Assembly (NCBI GenBank): GCA_944474755.1
Contig: OX104116.1
Span: 5,893,547 to 5,957,546, forward strand
DNA from: Limnoperna fortunei
Taxonomy: Eukaryota > Mollusca > Bivalvia > Mytilida > Modiolidae
Direction of reading: 5' to 3'
Length of the DNA stretch: 64,000 nucleotides
How positions within the stretch are numbered: position 1 is the first letter of the stretch; every line of letters starts with the position of its first letter. The position numbers and the translations under genes were made by a program. Below are positions 1-9,797 of the stretch, piece after piece. The notes under the pieces are model-generated. The model was not told the DNA's origin. It was given only the letters and a program-made list of their open reading frames with translations, and searched no databases.

Positions 1-397
1 AAACTACATAACATTTTATGCAAAACTTATTTTGTCATACATCTTGGTATTTTTAATTGATTGTCTCCATACAATATTATTATTATGATTCAGAAATAAC
101 TTTGTACTCATTTTTAATGGAGAAACACACTAAAATGGGACACAACAGCTTTACATATTTTAAATTTAATAATTAAACAATAAGGAAAAGAGGGAAACTT
201 GTAGAAATCACAAGGTTTTGTTTTAACTTTGGATTAAAAGTGTCGATTTAGGCTATTGTCACAGTGTTGAACATTTTTTCATGAAAATCTAAGAATATAG
301 TGTACCATTTTTAAAGTAATTGCACTTAAATTGCTAATTTCTGTATATATGTTCAAGTTAACATCATTTCAATCATTTTAATAATTATCACATTTGG

Positions 398-601
398 TTT
401 AATACAGCAATTTTGCAACAAAGTGCATGTTTTCTTCACTCGACACATAATTACGCATTGTAGGAACTCGCTCAATGTTCATTATTTTATCAATTTTTGT
501 TTAATACAGAAATTTTGTAACAAAGTGCATGTTTTCTTCACTCGACACATAATTACGCATTGTAGGAACTCACTCAATGTTCATGATTTTATCAATTTTT
601 G
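398..601 (+). repeat. 102-bp direct duplication inside the L middle segment
   Basis: Two adjacent copies, 398-499 and 500-601, differ at only a few bases. Both begin TTTAATACAG and contain the string GTGCATGTTTTCTTCACTCG. The same duplication occurs in every L unit, including diverged L9 and L10, so it predates the array amplification. It creates an 82-codon frame with an internal protein repeat that begins with GTG, which I do not regard as coding. Confidence 0.85.
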
Positions 602-1020
602 CCAAAAGTTAGTTTTTTATGTTACAAAAAGTACATGTAGTATGTACTTAAAATTTGAAATTAGTGTTTAAGCCATTTTGAAATGTCCATCATTGAAAAA
701 TTTTAAGTCTCATATGATTACCCCTTTCTAAGCCAAAAAGTACTAATATCTTGATACATATTAATTCTTAGTTTTTTTTTTCGCTCGACAAGTCTTATCA
801 GGTCCATATCAAATGAGCTCGAAGATATAAGATACTCTCTAGATACTGGTTATGTGTTACGTTTTATATATTGTAACACTTCTTAGTGTCTGGACAGGTC
901 TGATTAATTGCAGCAAAGATGTGTATTTTTTTTATCGTGATGTATGTTTTCCTCAATATTCATGAGCTTTGGTCAAAAAGCTAGGCAGATTCTTCGCACA
1001 CGACATATGACCATGTTAAC

Positions 1021-1770
1021 TATATTATCTCTAACCGTTTTCAAGTTAAAGTCAAAAACCGAATAACAGAAATGTGTCAAGGCTGATAACTGGAATACGG
1101 TTCATATAACAGTTTCAGTTACAATATACTAAATGAAGGTCTTGAAGAGAGGATCACTTTAAATATACATATTTACTATATTATCTCTAACCGTTTTCAA
1201 GTTTTAACCAAAATACTGAATAACTCAAACATGTCAAGGGCTGTTACTCGAAAACGGTTCATCGCACACCTTCAGTTCAAATGTACCAAATGAAGGTCTC
1301 AACAAAATTTAGCCGATACGTGTCAAGGGCCATAACCTGGAAAACGGTTTGTCACACTGTTTTCGACACTAATATATCAAATGTAGATCTCAATGAGAGG
1401 AACATTTTTCTCATATATTGTCCGCTTCAATTTTGTATGGTTTTTGAGTTATATTGAAAATAAAAGTTAGCCGAAACCAGTCAAGGGCCATAACCTCGAA
1501 AACGGTTTGTCGCACAGTTTTCAACTATTTATATCAAATGTAGATCTCAATGAGAGCAACATTTTTCTTATATATTGTCTGCTTCAATTTTGTATGGTTT
1601 TTGAGTAATATTGAAAACAAAATTTAGCCGAAACCTGTCAAGGGCAATAACTCCTAAACGGTTCATTGAACAATTTTTGACATAAAAGACCAAATGTAGA
1701 TCTCAATGAGAGGAGTATTTTTCCGATTTATTGTCTGCTTCCATCTTTTACGGTTTTCGAGTTATTATGA
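1021..1770 (+). repeat. Core tandem monomers (about 157 bp) of L0
   Basis: Related monomers follow each other at starts of about 1021, 1177, 1311, 1469 and 1626, with spacings of 156, 134, 158 and 157 bases; the second is shortened. Shared landmarks in each are a GTCAAGG string followed by ATAAC or GTTAC, an AACGGTT string, a GATCTCAATGAGAG-like string and a TTTTGTATGGTTTTTGAG-like or CTCTAACCGTTTTCAAG end. The block is repeated in every L unit. Confidence 0.85.
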
Positions 1771-1899
1771 TAACAAGATTCGAGGCCTCAGGTTGAGGTC
1801 ATATCTAAACTTTAACCTTAGGATTTTCCTTAAGGTCATGTCTCTAAACAACAAATGGTGAACAGCCAAGGTGTTTCCGACTTCCAGTTTGTGAGTTCT

Positions 1900-2240
1900 A
1901 GTGATGACCGGAGTCATTGAAACATTCAAGGTATACCGCTCGCCTTCGCTCGACAAAATTTTTTGGCCAAATTATGGCACAAAGTTGTCTCAAAAGTTCC
2001 TTAACATTTCTCACTTTTCAGTTTTTCTCTAAATTTTATAGTTTCTGAGTTGTTCTGATAACAAGGTTTTCGGTGTTTGGGCAGATAACTCTGTAAAAAA
2101 AAAGTTTTCGGTGTCACAGGGTAAATTCCAATCAGGGTTTAAGTGTACGATACTTGGTATAAAAGATGAAAATGATATGTCGCGAACTCTTTTGTACAGA
2201 CGCGGCGGAGGAAAGAATAATAAGAATAATAATAATAATT
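1900..2240 (+). other. Conserved 3' domain and (AAT)n tail of the element family
   Basis: This block is shared by L units and, with changes, by D1 and D4-D8. It contains AAGGTATACCGCTCGCC, TTCGCTCGAC, AATTTTTTGGCCAAATTATG, GATAACAAGGTTTTCGGTGT, CAGATAACTCTGTAAA, ATATGTCGCGAA and GGCGGAGGAA before the (AAT)n tract. D2 and D3 share only its last part (ATAACTCCGTAAAG, CATGTCGCGAA, GGCGGAAGAA). It is the best conserved internal segment across the classes, which suggests a role in end recognition or replication of the element. It has no credible coding content. Confidence 0.8.
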
Positions 2241-2247
2241 AAAAGGA

Positions 2248-2286
2248 CATTTGTTCAGTAGAACAAATGCACAGGAAGGTCTTTCC
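2248..2286 (+). other. 5' terminal stem-loop plus GGTCTTTCC motif
   Basis: CATTTGTTC (2248-2256) pairs perfectly with GAACAAATG (2261-2269) across an AGTA loop, followed eight bases later by GGTCTTTCC. The same structure opens all L and S units except L10. GGTCTTTCC is the complement of GGAAAGACC in the 3' stem-loops, so the two ends of an element carry subterminal inverted repeats. Confidence 0.85.
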
Positions 2287-2388
2287 CTCGTTATCGTTTC
2301 TATAGGAAAAACTGGCGTTAAACGTTAAACAAGAGGCCCCAGAGGGTGAAAATCTATCATTTTACATCGTAATATACCCGTATACCTA

Positions 2389-2402
2389 CCCCCCCCCCCC
2401 CC
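2389..2402 (+). repeat. Length-variable poly-C tract
   Basis: Fourteen C residues followed by GGGCGGG. Across the L and S copies I count 11 to 16 C residues, and this tract explains nearly all unit length differences. In L10 it is degenerate (CCTCCTCCCCC). Confidence 0.9.
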
Positions 2403-2460
2403 GGGCGGGTTTCTATTCCATTGTTTCTAGAACGTTCTAATTACAAAATTGAAGAAAAAA

Positions 2461-2543
2461 AAAGGGCCCGGCCCCTCCACCCCAGGGCCAGCATGATTTA
2501 TTGTTTTTGACATGCTGTCCCTGGGTGGAGAGTTGGGCCCTTT
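2461..2543 (+). other. GC-rich imperfect hairpin, about 83 bp
   Basis: The left arm (about 2463-2495, containing GGGCCC, CTCCACCCC, AGGG and CAGCATG) is complementary with few mismatches to the right arm (2511-2541, containing CATGCTG, CCCTGGGTGGAG and GGGCCC). The loop is a 15-base AT-rich segment. It sits at unit positions 221-303 of every L and S copy except L10, which keeps only the left arm. In AT-rich surroundings this should extrude or fold readily. Confidence 0.85.
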
Positions 2544-2574
2544 TTGGGTTCATAGTTTTATATGCAACTATGAT

Positions 2575-2837
2575 TATATAAAAACCGGGAACCAGTTTTT
2601 TTGTTTATTTGTTTGTTTGTTTACTTTTCTGTTTTTAACTATATGTTTCGTATTTTAATGACTTTTCTTGACTTGTAGGTGAAGAAAAACAGATTTATGG
2701 TAAAAGGCAAAGAAAAGAACTAGCTGGAGTCACGTGACATTCTTATATAATATCACGGAGATAGTTTTATTTTATCATTCTAGGGAGTTACCATGGTCAT
2801 GAACAGACGTATATATGACATGATGCACGATCTTTAA
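2575..2837 (+). promoter_or_regulatory. Promoter-like cluster: TATA-like string, E-box and strong-context ATG
   Basis: TATATAAAAA lies at 2575-2584. GTCACGTGAC, a perfect palindrome with a CACGTG E-box, lies at 2729-2738. An ATG in ideal animal context (ACCATGG) lies at 2793 and opens a 15-codon frame ending with TAA at 2837. A polypyrimidine stretch and CAG at 2850-2859 resemble a splice acceptor. The cluster is in the module common to L and S. Whether any of it is transcribed is unknown. Confidence 0.3.
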
Positions 2838-3483
2838 TCTCAGTGATTGTTTATTTCAGGACGACACGGCACGGATTTTTATCAACGGAGCAAGCCGACA
2901 ATTAATAAAAGACTTTTTAAATTTATTTCAGAGAAATTTCACACTGTAAAATAATTACACGAGGCACGTAGCAGACGATGGAATACACAAAAAAGTGACG
3001 TCGGAAATTGTTTCAATTTGTTATTGTTTCAGGTAAAATGCACTTCGGACAGTTAGAACAACTGGTTGACACACGATTTACACTGTCATTCACTGACGAT
3101 GGCTGAAACGGACATCACGACAGACGAAATTTACGTGGCTGGGGGGAGGGGTGGTCACGTGTTTCAATGTGGGATTTTAAGGATTTATTGACTCGTACAC
3201 CTTACGGGGAGACATTTTTAGACTGAAATCGACATTCTAAAGCGAATGGCGAGGGTTTCAAACAGCTGGGATGCATCGTTTTTCGGGAAATTACGATTTT
3301 TACATAAAAAGTGGTGTTGGACTTGCACGACTGGTAACTTTTTACTGGTTGCGCCCAGCGATTTTCTACCTATCGACAATTCGAGGACATCGATCCCAGA
3401 TGCAATCGGCGTCCATTTTATTGTACCATTTTGTGTGCCTTAGGAGGAGATGTGATAACAACGTTTTCATGGGGGGTCCCTGC

Positions 3484-3509
3484 CACGCCCTCATTTTTGA
3501 CGGGGCGTG
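3484..3509 (+). other. Small GC stem-loop in the S tail
   Basis: CACGCCC (3484-3490) pairs with GGGCGTG (3503-3509) around a 12-base loop containing a T-run. It occurs in the tail of every S unit. No function can be assigned. Confidence 0.5.
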
Positions 3510-4285
3510 CTAACAGGGTGACTGGGAGAAAGCCCACGGGGTATCCATCACACCGCCAAATTTTCAGCTCGATCGGATAAGAAACTTTTTGGCAGCACTA
3601 AATTGAATTTTAGATCGGAAGAAAAGTAATAATAATATTAAAAGGACATTTGTTCAGTAGAACAAATGCACAGGAAGGTCTTTCCCTCGTTATCGTTTCT
3701 ATAGGAAAAACTGGCGTTAAACGTTAAACAAGAGGCCCCAGAGGGTGAAAATCTATCATTTTACATCGTAATATACCCGTATACCTACCCCCCCCCCCCC
3801 CGGGCGGGTTTCTATTCCATTGTTTCTAGAACGTTCTAATTACAAAATTGAAGAAAAAAAAAGGGCCCGGCCCCTCCACCCCAGGGCCAGCATGATTTAT
3901 TGTTTTTGACATGCTGTCCCTGGGTGGAGAGTTGGGCCCTTTTTGGGTTCATAGTTTTATATGCAACTATGATTATATAAAAACCGGGAACCAGTTTTTT
4001 TGTTTATTTGTTTGTTTGTTTACTTTTCTGTTTTTAACTATATGTTTCGTATTTTAATGACTTTTCTTGACTTGTAGGTGAAGAAAAACAGATTTATGGT
4101 AAAAGGCAAAGAAAAGAACTAGCTGGAGTCACGTGACATTCTTATATAATATCACGGAGATAGTTTTATTTTATCATTCTAGGGAGTTACCATGGTCATG
4201 AACAGACGTATATATGACATGATGCACGATCTTTAATCTCAGTGATTGTTTATTTCAGGACGACACGGATTAATATCAACGGAGC

Positions 4286-4311
4286 ATTGTTTCAATTTGT
4301 TATTGTTTCAG
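4286..4311 (+). other. 26-bp insertion in L matching an S segment elsewhere
   Basis: These 26 bases are identical to 3007-3032 in S1, which lies further along the homologous segment. At the L position, S and L10 carry different sequence, so L and L9 appear to have gained a displaced copy. This is the kind of footprint expected from template switching or microhomology-driven repair. Confidence 0.6.
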
Positions 4312-5780
4312 ATCGATCATTTAAAGACATTTTTCAAATTATTTCATAGGAATTTCACGCTGGAAAATAAGGACACGAGTTACGTAGCAGACGACCGAAT
4401 AAACAAAAATTCACGTCGGAAATTGTTTCAATTTGATTCAAATGTGAGGTAAAATGCAGTTCGGATAGTTAGAACAACTTGTTGAGAAAGGATTTACACT
4501 ATGATTCACTGACGATAACTGAAATGGACATCACAGCTGACGAAATTTACAAATAAGGGGGAGGGGTGGTCATGTGTTTCAATCTGGGATTTGGAGGATT
4601 TATTGACTCGCATACTTTGAGGAAATACGTTTTTAGACTGAAATCCACATTCTAAACGGAAAATATCTTCTTTTTACCTAACAAAGTAAGTTGATTAAAT
4701 TTAGTGTTAACTTTGGTCATATTGAAAAAATGTACACTATGAACATGATGAAAGTAGACCAAACTACATAACATTTTATGCAAAACTTATTTTGTCATAC
4801 ATCTTGGTATTTTTAATTGATTGTCTCCATACAATATTATTATTATGATTCAGAAATAACTTTGTACTCATTTTTAATGGAGAAACACACTAAAATGGGA
4901 CACAACAGCTTTACATATTTTAAATTTAATAATTAAACAATAAGGAAAAGAGGGAAACTTGTAGAAATCACAAGGTTTTGTTTTAACTTTGGATTAAAAG
5001 TGTCGATTTAGGCTATTGTCACAGTGTTGAACATTTTTTCATGAAAATCTAAGAATATAGTGTACCATTTTTAAAGTAATTGCACTTAAATTGCTAATTT
5101 CTGTATATATGTTCAAGTTAACATCATTTCAATCATTTTAATAATTATCACATTTGGTTTAATACAGCAATTTTGCAACAAAGTGCATGTTTTCTTCACT
5201 CGACACATAATTACGCATTGTAGGAACTCGCTCAATGTTCATTATTTTATCAATTTTTGTTTAATACAGAAATTTTGTAACAAAGTGCATGTTTTCTTCA
5301 CTCGACACATAATTACGCATTGTAGGAACTCACTCAATGTTCATGATTTTATCAATTTTTGCCAAAAGTTAGTTTTTTATGTTACAAAAAGTACATGTAG
5401 TATGTACTTAAAATTTGAAATTAGTGTTTAAGCCATTTTGAAATGTCCATCATTGAAAAATTTTAAGTCTCATATGATTACCCCTTTCTAAGCCAAAAAG
5501 TACTAATATCTTGATACATATTAATTCTTAGTTTTTTTTTTCGCTCGACAAGTCTTATCAGGTCCATATCAAATGAGCTCGAAGATATAAGATACTCTCT
5601 AGATACTGGTTATGTGTTACGTTTTATATATTGTAACACTTCTTAGTGTCTGGACAGGTCTGATTAATTGCAGCAAAGATGTGTATTTTTTTTATCGTGA
5701 TGTATGTTTTCCTCAATATTCATGAGCTTTGGTCAAAAAGCTAGGCAGATTCTTCGCACACGACATATGACCATGTTAAC

Positions 5781-6530
5781 TATATTATCTCTAACCGTTT
5801 TCAAGTTAAAGTCAAAAACCGAATAACAGAAATGTGTCAAGGCTGATAACTGGAATACGGTTCATATAACAGTTTCAGTTACAATATACTAAATGAAGGT
5901 CTTGAAGAGAGGATCACTTTAAATATACATATTTACTATATTATCTCTAACCGTTTTCAAGTTTTAACCAAAATACTGAATAACTCAAACATGTCAAGGG
6001 CTGTTACTCGAAAACGGTTCATCGCACACCTTCAGTTCAAATGTACCAAATGAAGGTCTCAACAAAATTTAGCCGATACGTGTCAAGGGCCATAACCTGG
6101 AAAACGGTTTGTCACACTGTTTTCGACACTAATATATCAAATGTAGATCTCAATGAGAGGAACATTTTTCTCATATATTGTCCGCTTCAATTTTGTATGG
6201 TTTTTGAGTTATATTGAAAATAAAAGTTAGCCGAAACCAGTCAAGGGCCATAACCTCGAAAACGGTTTGTCGCACAGTTTTCAACTATTTATATCAAATG
6301 TAGATCTCAATGAGAGCAACATTTTTCTTATATATTGTCTGCTTCAATTTTGTATGGTTTTTGAGTAATATTGAAAACAAAATTTAGCCGAAACCTGTCA
6401 AGGGCAATAACTCCTAAACGGTTCATTGAACAATTTTTGACATAAAAGACCAAATGTAGATCTCAATGAGAGGAGTATTTTTCCGATTTATTGTCTGCTT
6501 CCATCTTTTACGGTTTTCGAGTTATTATGA
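5781..6530 (+). repeat. Core tandem monomers of L1
   Basis: Monomer starts are about 5781, 5937, 6071, 6229 and 6386. The first two share the opening TATATTATCTCTAACCG and are 156 bases apart. The later ones open AGCCGA and are spaced 158 and 157. The second monomer lacks about 45 bases at its end. They are homologous in phase to the monomers of D1, D5 and L10. Confidence 0.85.
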
Positions 6531-7000
6531 TAACAAGATTCGAGGCCTCAGGTTGAGGTCATATCTAAACTTTAACCTTAGGATTTTCCTTAAGGTCATG
6601 TCTCTAAACAACAAATGGTGAACAGCCAAGGTGTTTCCGACTTCCAGTTTGTGAGTTCTAGTGATGACCGGAGTCATTGAAACATTCAAGGTATACCGCT
6701 CGCCTTCGCTCGACAAAATTTTTTGGCCAAATTATGGCACAAAGTTGTCTCAAAAGTTCCTTAACATTTCTCACTTTTCAGTTTTTCTCTAAATTTTATA
6801 GTTTCTGAGTTGTTCTGATAACAAGGTTTTCGGTGTTTGGGCAGATAACTCTGTAAAAAAAAAGTTTTCGGTGTCACAGGGTAAATTCCAATCAGGGTTT
6901 AAGTGTACGATACTTGGTATAAAAGATGAAAATGATATGTCGCGAACTCTTTTGTACAGACGCGGCGGAGGAAAGAATAATAAGAATAATAATAATAATT

Positions 7001-8399
7001 AAAAGGACATTTGTTCAGTAGAACAAATGCACAGGAAGGTCTTTCCCTCGTTATCGTTTCTATAGGAAAAACTGGCGTTAAACGTTAAACAAGAGGCCCC
7101 AGAGGGTGAAAATCTATCATTTTACATCGTAATATACCCGTATACCTACCCCCCCCCCCCCCGGGCGGGTTTCTATTCCATTGTTTCTAGAACGTTCTAA
7201 TTACAAAATTGAAGAAAAAAAAAGGGCCCGGCCCCTCCACCCCAGGGCCAGCATGATTTATTGTTTTTGACATGCTGTCCCTGGGTGGAGAGTTGGGCCC
7301 TTTTTGGGTTCATAGTTTTATATGCAACTATGATTATATAAAAACCGGGAACCAGTTTTTTTGTTTATTTGTTTGTTTGTTTACTTTTCTGTTTTTAACT
7401 ATATGTTTCGTATTTTAATGACTTTTCTTGACTTGTAGGTGAAGAAAAACAGATTTATGGTAAAAGGCAAAGAAAAGAACTAGCTGGAGTCACGTGACAT
7501 TCTTATATAATATCACGGAGATAGTTTTATTTTATCATTCTAGGGAGTTACCATGGTCATGAACAGACGTATATATGACATGATGCACGATCTTTAATCT
7601 CAGTGATTGTTTATTTCAGGACGACACGGCACGGATTTTTATCAACGGAGCAAGCCGACAATTAATAAAAGACTTTTTAAATTTATTTCAGAGAAATTTC
7701 ACACTGTAAAATAATTACACGAGGCACGTAGCAGACGATGGAATACACAAAAAAGTGACGTCGGAAATTGTTTCAATTTGTTATTGTTTCAGGTAAAATG
7801 CACTTCGGACAGTTAGAACAACTGGTTGACACACGATTTACACTGTCATTCACTGACGATGGCTGAAACGGACATCACGACAGACGAAATTTACGTGGCT
7901 GGGGGGAGGGGTGGTCACGTGTTTCAATGTGGGATTTTAAGGATTTATTGACTCGTACACCTTACGGGGAGACATTTTTAGACTGAAATCGACATTCTAA
8001 AGCGAATGGCGAGGGTTTCAAACAGCTGGGATGCATCGTTTTTCGGGAAATTACGATTTTTACATAAAAAGTGGTGTTGGACTTGCACGACTGGTAACTT
8101 TTTACTGGTTGCGCCCAGCGATTTTCTACCTATCGACAATTCGAGGACATCGATCCCAGATGCAATCGGCGTCCATTTTATTGTACCATTTTGTGTGCCT
8201 TAGGAGGAGATGTGATAACAACGTTTTCATGGGGGGTCCCTGCCACGCCCTCATTTTTGACGGGGCGTGCTAACAGGGTGACTGGGAGAAAGCCCACGGG
8301 GTATCCATCACACCGCCAAATTTTCAGCTCGATCGGATAAGAAACTTTTTGGCAGCACTAAATTGAATTTTAGATCGGAAGAAAAGTAATAATAATATT
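7001..8399 (+). repeat. S unit 2 (1399 bp)
   Basis: Same anatomy as S1 with a C14 tract. It opens the first of two consecutive S-S-L blocks (7001-13159 and 13160-19317). The 5' end abuts the (AAT)n tail of L1, and the 3' end joins S3 through AATAATATT. Confidence 0.92.
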
Positions 8400-9797
8400 A
8401 AAAGGACATTTGTTCAGTAGAACAAATGCACAGGAAGGTCTTTCCCTCGTTATCGTTTCTATAGGAAAAACTGGCGTTAAACGTTAAACAAGAGGCCCCA
8501 GAGGGTGAAAATCTATCATTTTACATCGTAATATACCCGTATACCTACCCCCCCCCCCCCGGGCGGGTTTCTATTCCATTGTTTCTAGAACGTTCTAATT
8601 ACAAAATTGAAGAAAAAAAAAGGGCCCGGCCCCTCCACCCCAGGGCCAGCATGATTTATTGTTTTTGACATGCTGTCCCTGGGTGGAGAGTTGGGCCCTT
8701 TTTGGGTTCATAGTTTTATATGCAACTATGATTATATAAAAACCGGGAACCAGTTTTTTTGTTTATTTGTTTGTTTGTTTACTTTTCTGTTTTTAACTAT
8801 ATGTTTCGTATTTTAATGACTTTTCTTGACTTGTAGGTGAAGAAAAACAGATTTATGGTAAAAGGCAAAGAAAAGAACTAGCTGGAGTCACGTGACATTC
8901 TTATATAATATCACGGAGATAGTTTTATTTTATCATTCTAGGGAGTTACCATGGTCATGAACAGACGTATATATGACATGATGCACGATCTTTAATCTCA
9001 GTGATTGTTTATTTCAGGACGACACGGCACGGATTTTTATCAACGGAGCAAGCCGACAATTAATAAAAGACTTTTTAAATTTATTTCAGAGAAATTTCAC
9101 ACTGTAAAATAATTACACGAGGCACGTAGCAGACGATGGAATACACAAAAAAGTGACGTCGGAAATTGTTTCAATTTGTTATTGTTTCAGGTAAAATGCA
9201 CTTCGGACAGTTAGAACAACTGGTTGACACACGATTTACACTGTCATTCACTGACGATGGCTGAAACGGACATCACGACAGACGAAATTTACGTGGCTGG
9301 GGGGAGGGGTGGTCACGTGTTTCAATGTGGGATTTTAAGGATTTATTGACTCGTACACCTTACGGGGAGACATTTTTAGACTGAAATCGACATTCTAAAG
9401 CGAATGGCGAGGGTTTCAAACAGCTGGGATGCATCGTTTTTCGGGAAATTACGATTTTTACATAAAAAGTGGTGTTGGACTTGCACGACTGGTAACTTTT
9501 TACTGGTTGCGCCCAGCGATTTTCTACCTATCGACAATTCGAGGACATCGATCCCAGATGCAATCGGCGTCCATTTTATTGTACCATTTTGTGTGCCTTA
9601 GGAGGAGATGTGATAACAACGTTTTCATGGGGGGTCCCTGCCACGCCCTCATTTTTGACGGGGCGTGCTAACAGGGTGACTGGGAGAAAGCCCACGGGGT
9701 ATCCATCACACCGCCAAATTTTCAGCTCGATCGGATAAGAAACTTTTTGGCAGCACTAAATTGAATTTTAGATCGGAAGAAAAGTAATAATAATATT
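8400..9797 (+). repeat. S unit 3 (1398 bp)
   Basis: Same anatomy as S1. The C13 tract accounts for its being one base shorter than S1 and S2. It is followed by L2. Confidence 0.92.

Larger units (their letters stand above)
1..2240 (+). repeat. L unit 0, cut by the left window edge
   Basis: This is the right two thirds of an L unit; base 1 corresponds to 4761 in L1, so about 1.12 kb of its 5' part lies outside the window. It holds the AT-rich middle segment, a 102-bp direct duplication (398-601), about five core monomers of roughly 157 bp (about 1021-1770), the conserved 3' domain (about 1900-2210) and an interrupted (AAT)n tail (2215-2240). It joins S1 directly with no 3' stem-loop. No gene is seen in it. 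Confidence 0.92.
2241..3639 (+). repeat. S unit 1 (1399 bp), reference copy
   Basis: Anatomy: 5' stem-loop at 2248-2269, GGTCTTTCC at 2278-2286, C14 tract at 2389-2402, GC-rich hairpin at 2461-2543, TATA-like string at 2575-2584, palindromic E-box at 2729-2738, end of the module shared with L at 2869, a segment diverged from L to about 3243, and an S-specific tail to 3639. The tail keeps faint matches to the family 3' domain (GATAACAACGTTTTC, CAGGGTGA, CGGAAGAAAAG, then AAT repeats). Two overlapping frames of 65 and 80 codons in the tail (from 3246 and 3271) are not supported as genes. Confidence 0.92.
3640..7000 (+). repeat. L unit 1 (3361 bp), reference copy
   Basis: Layout: module shared with S (3640-4268, including the 5' stem-loop, C14 tract and GC hairpin); a segment related to S but diverged (4269 to about 4658); an AT-rich middle segment (about 4659-5780) in which I recognise nothing except the 102-bp duplication at 5158-5361; core monomers (about 5781-6530); the conserved 3' domain (about 6660-6974); and the (AAT)n tail (6975-7000). 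It joins S2 without a 3' stem-loop. Confidence 0.92.

Noticed and set aside
423..671. 82-codon frame in L units with an internal protein repeat
   Set aside because: It begins with GTG, is AT-rich, and its protein repeat is just the 102-bp DNA duplication. L9 breaks it early by a small change near 56205.
1765..1956. 63-codon minus-strand frame in L units, also open in D4
   Set aside because: It begins with TTG. By my count about 15 base differences between L and D4 cause 11 amino acid changes, which is not purifying selection; the related segment in D1 carries a frame-disrupting difference.
3246..3513. 65- and 80-codon frames in the S tail, repeated in 13 copies
   Set aside because: They overlap in different frames and show no signal, domain or homology I recognise. 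Repetition with identical sequence only reflects the recent amplification.
4246..4452. 68-codon frame in L units
   Set aside because: It begins with TTG inside a polypyrimidine/CAG stretch and spans the recombination breakpoint and the 26-bp insertion. There is no sign of coding constraint.
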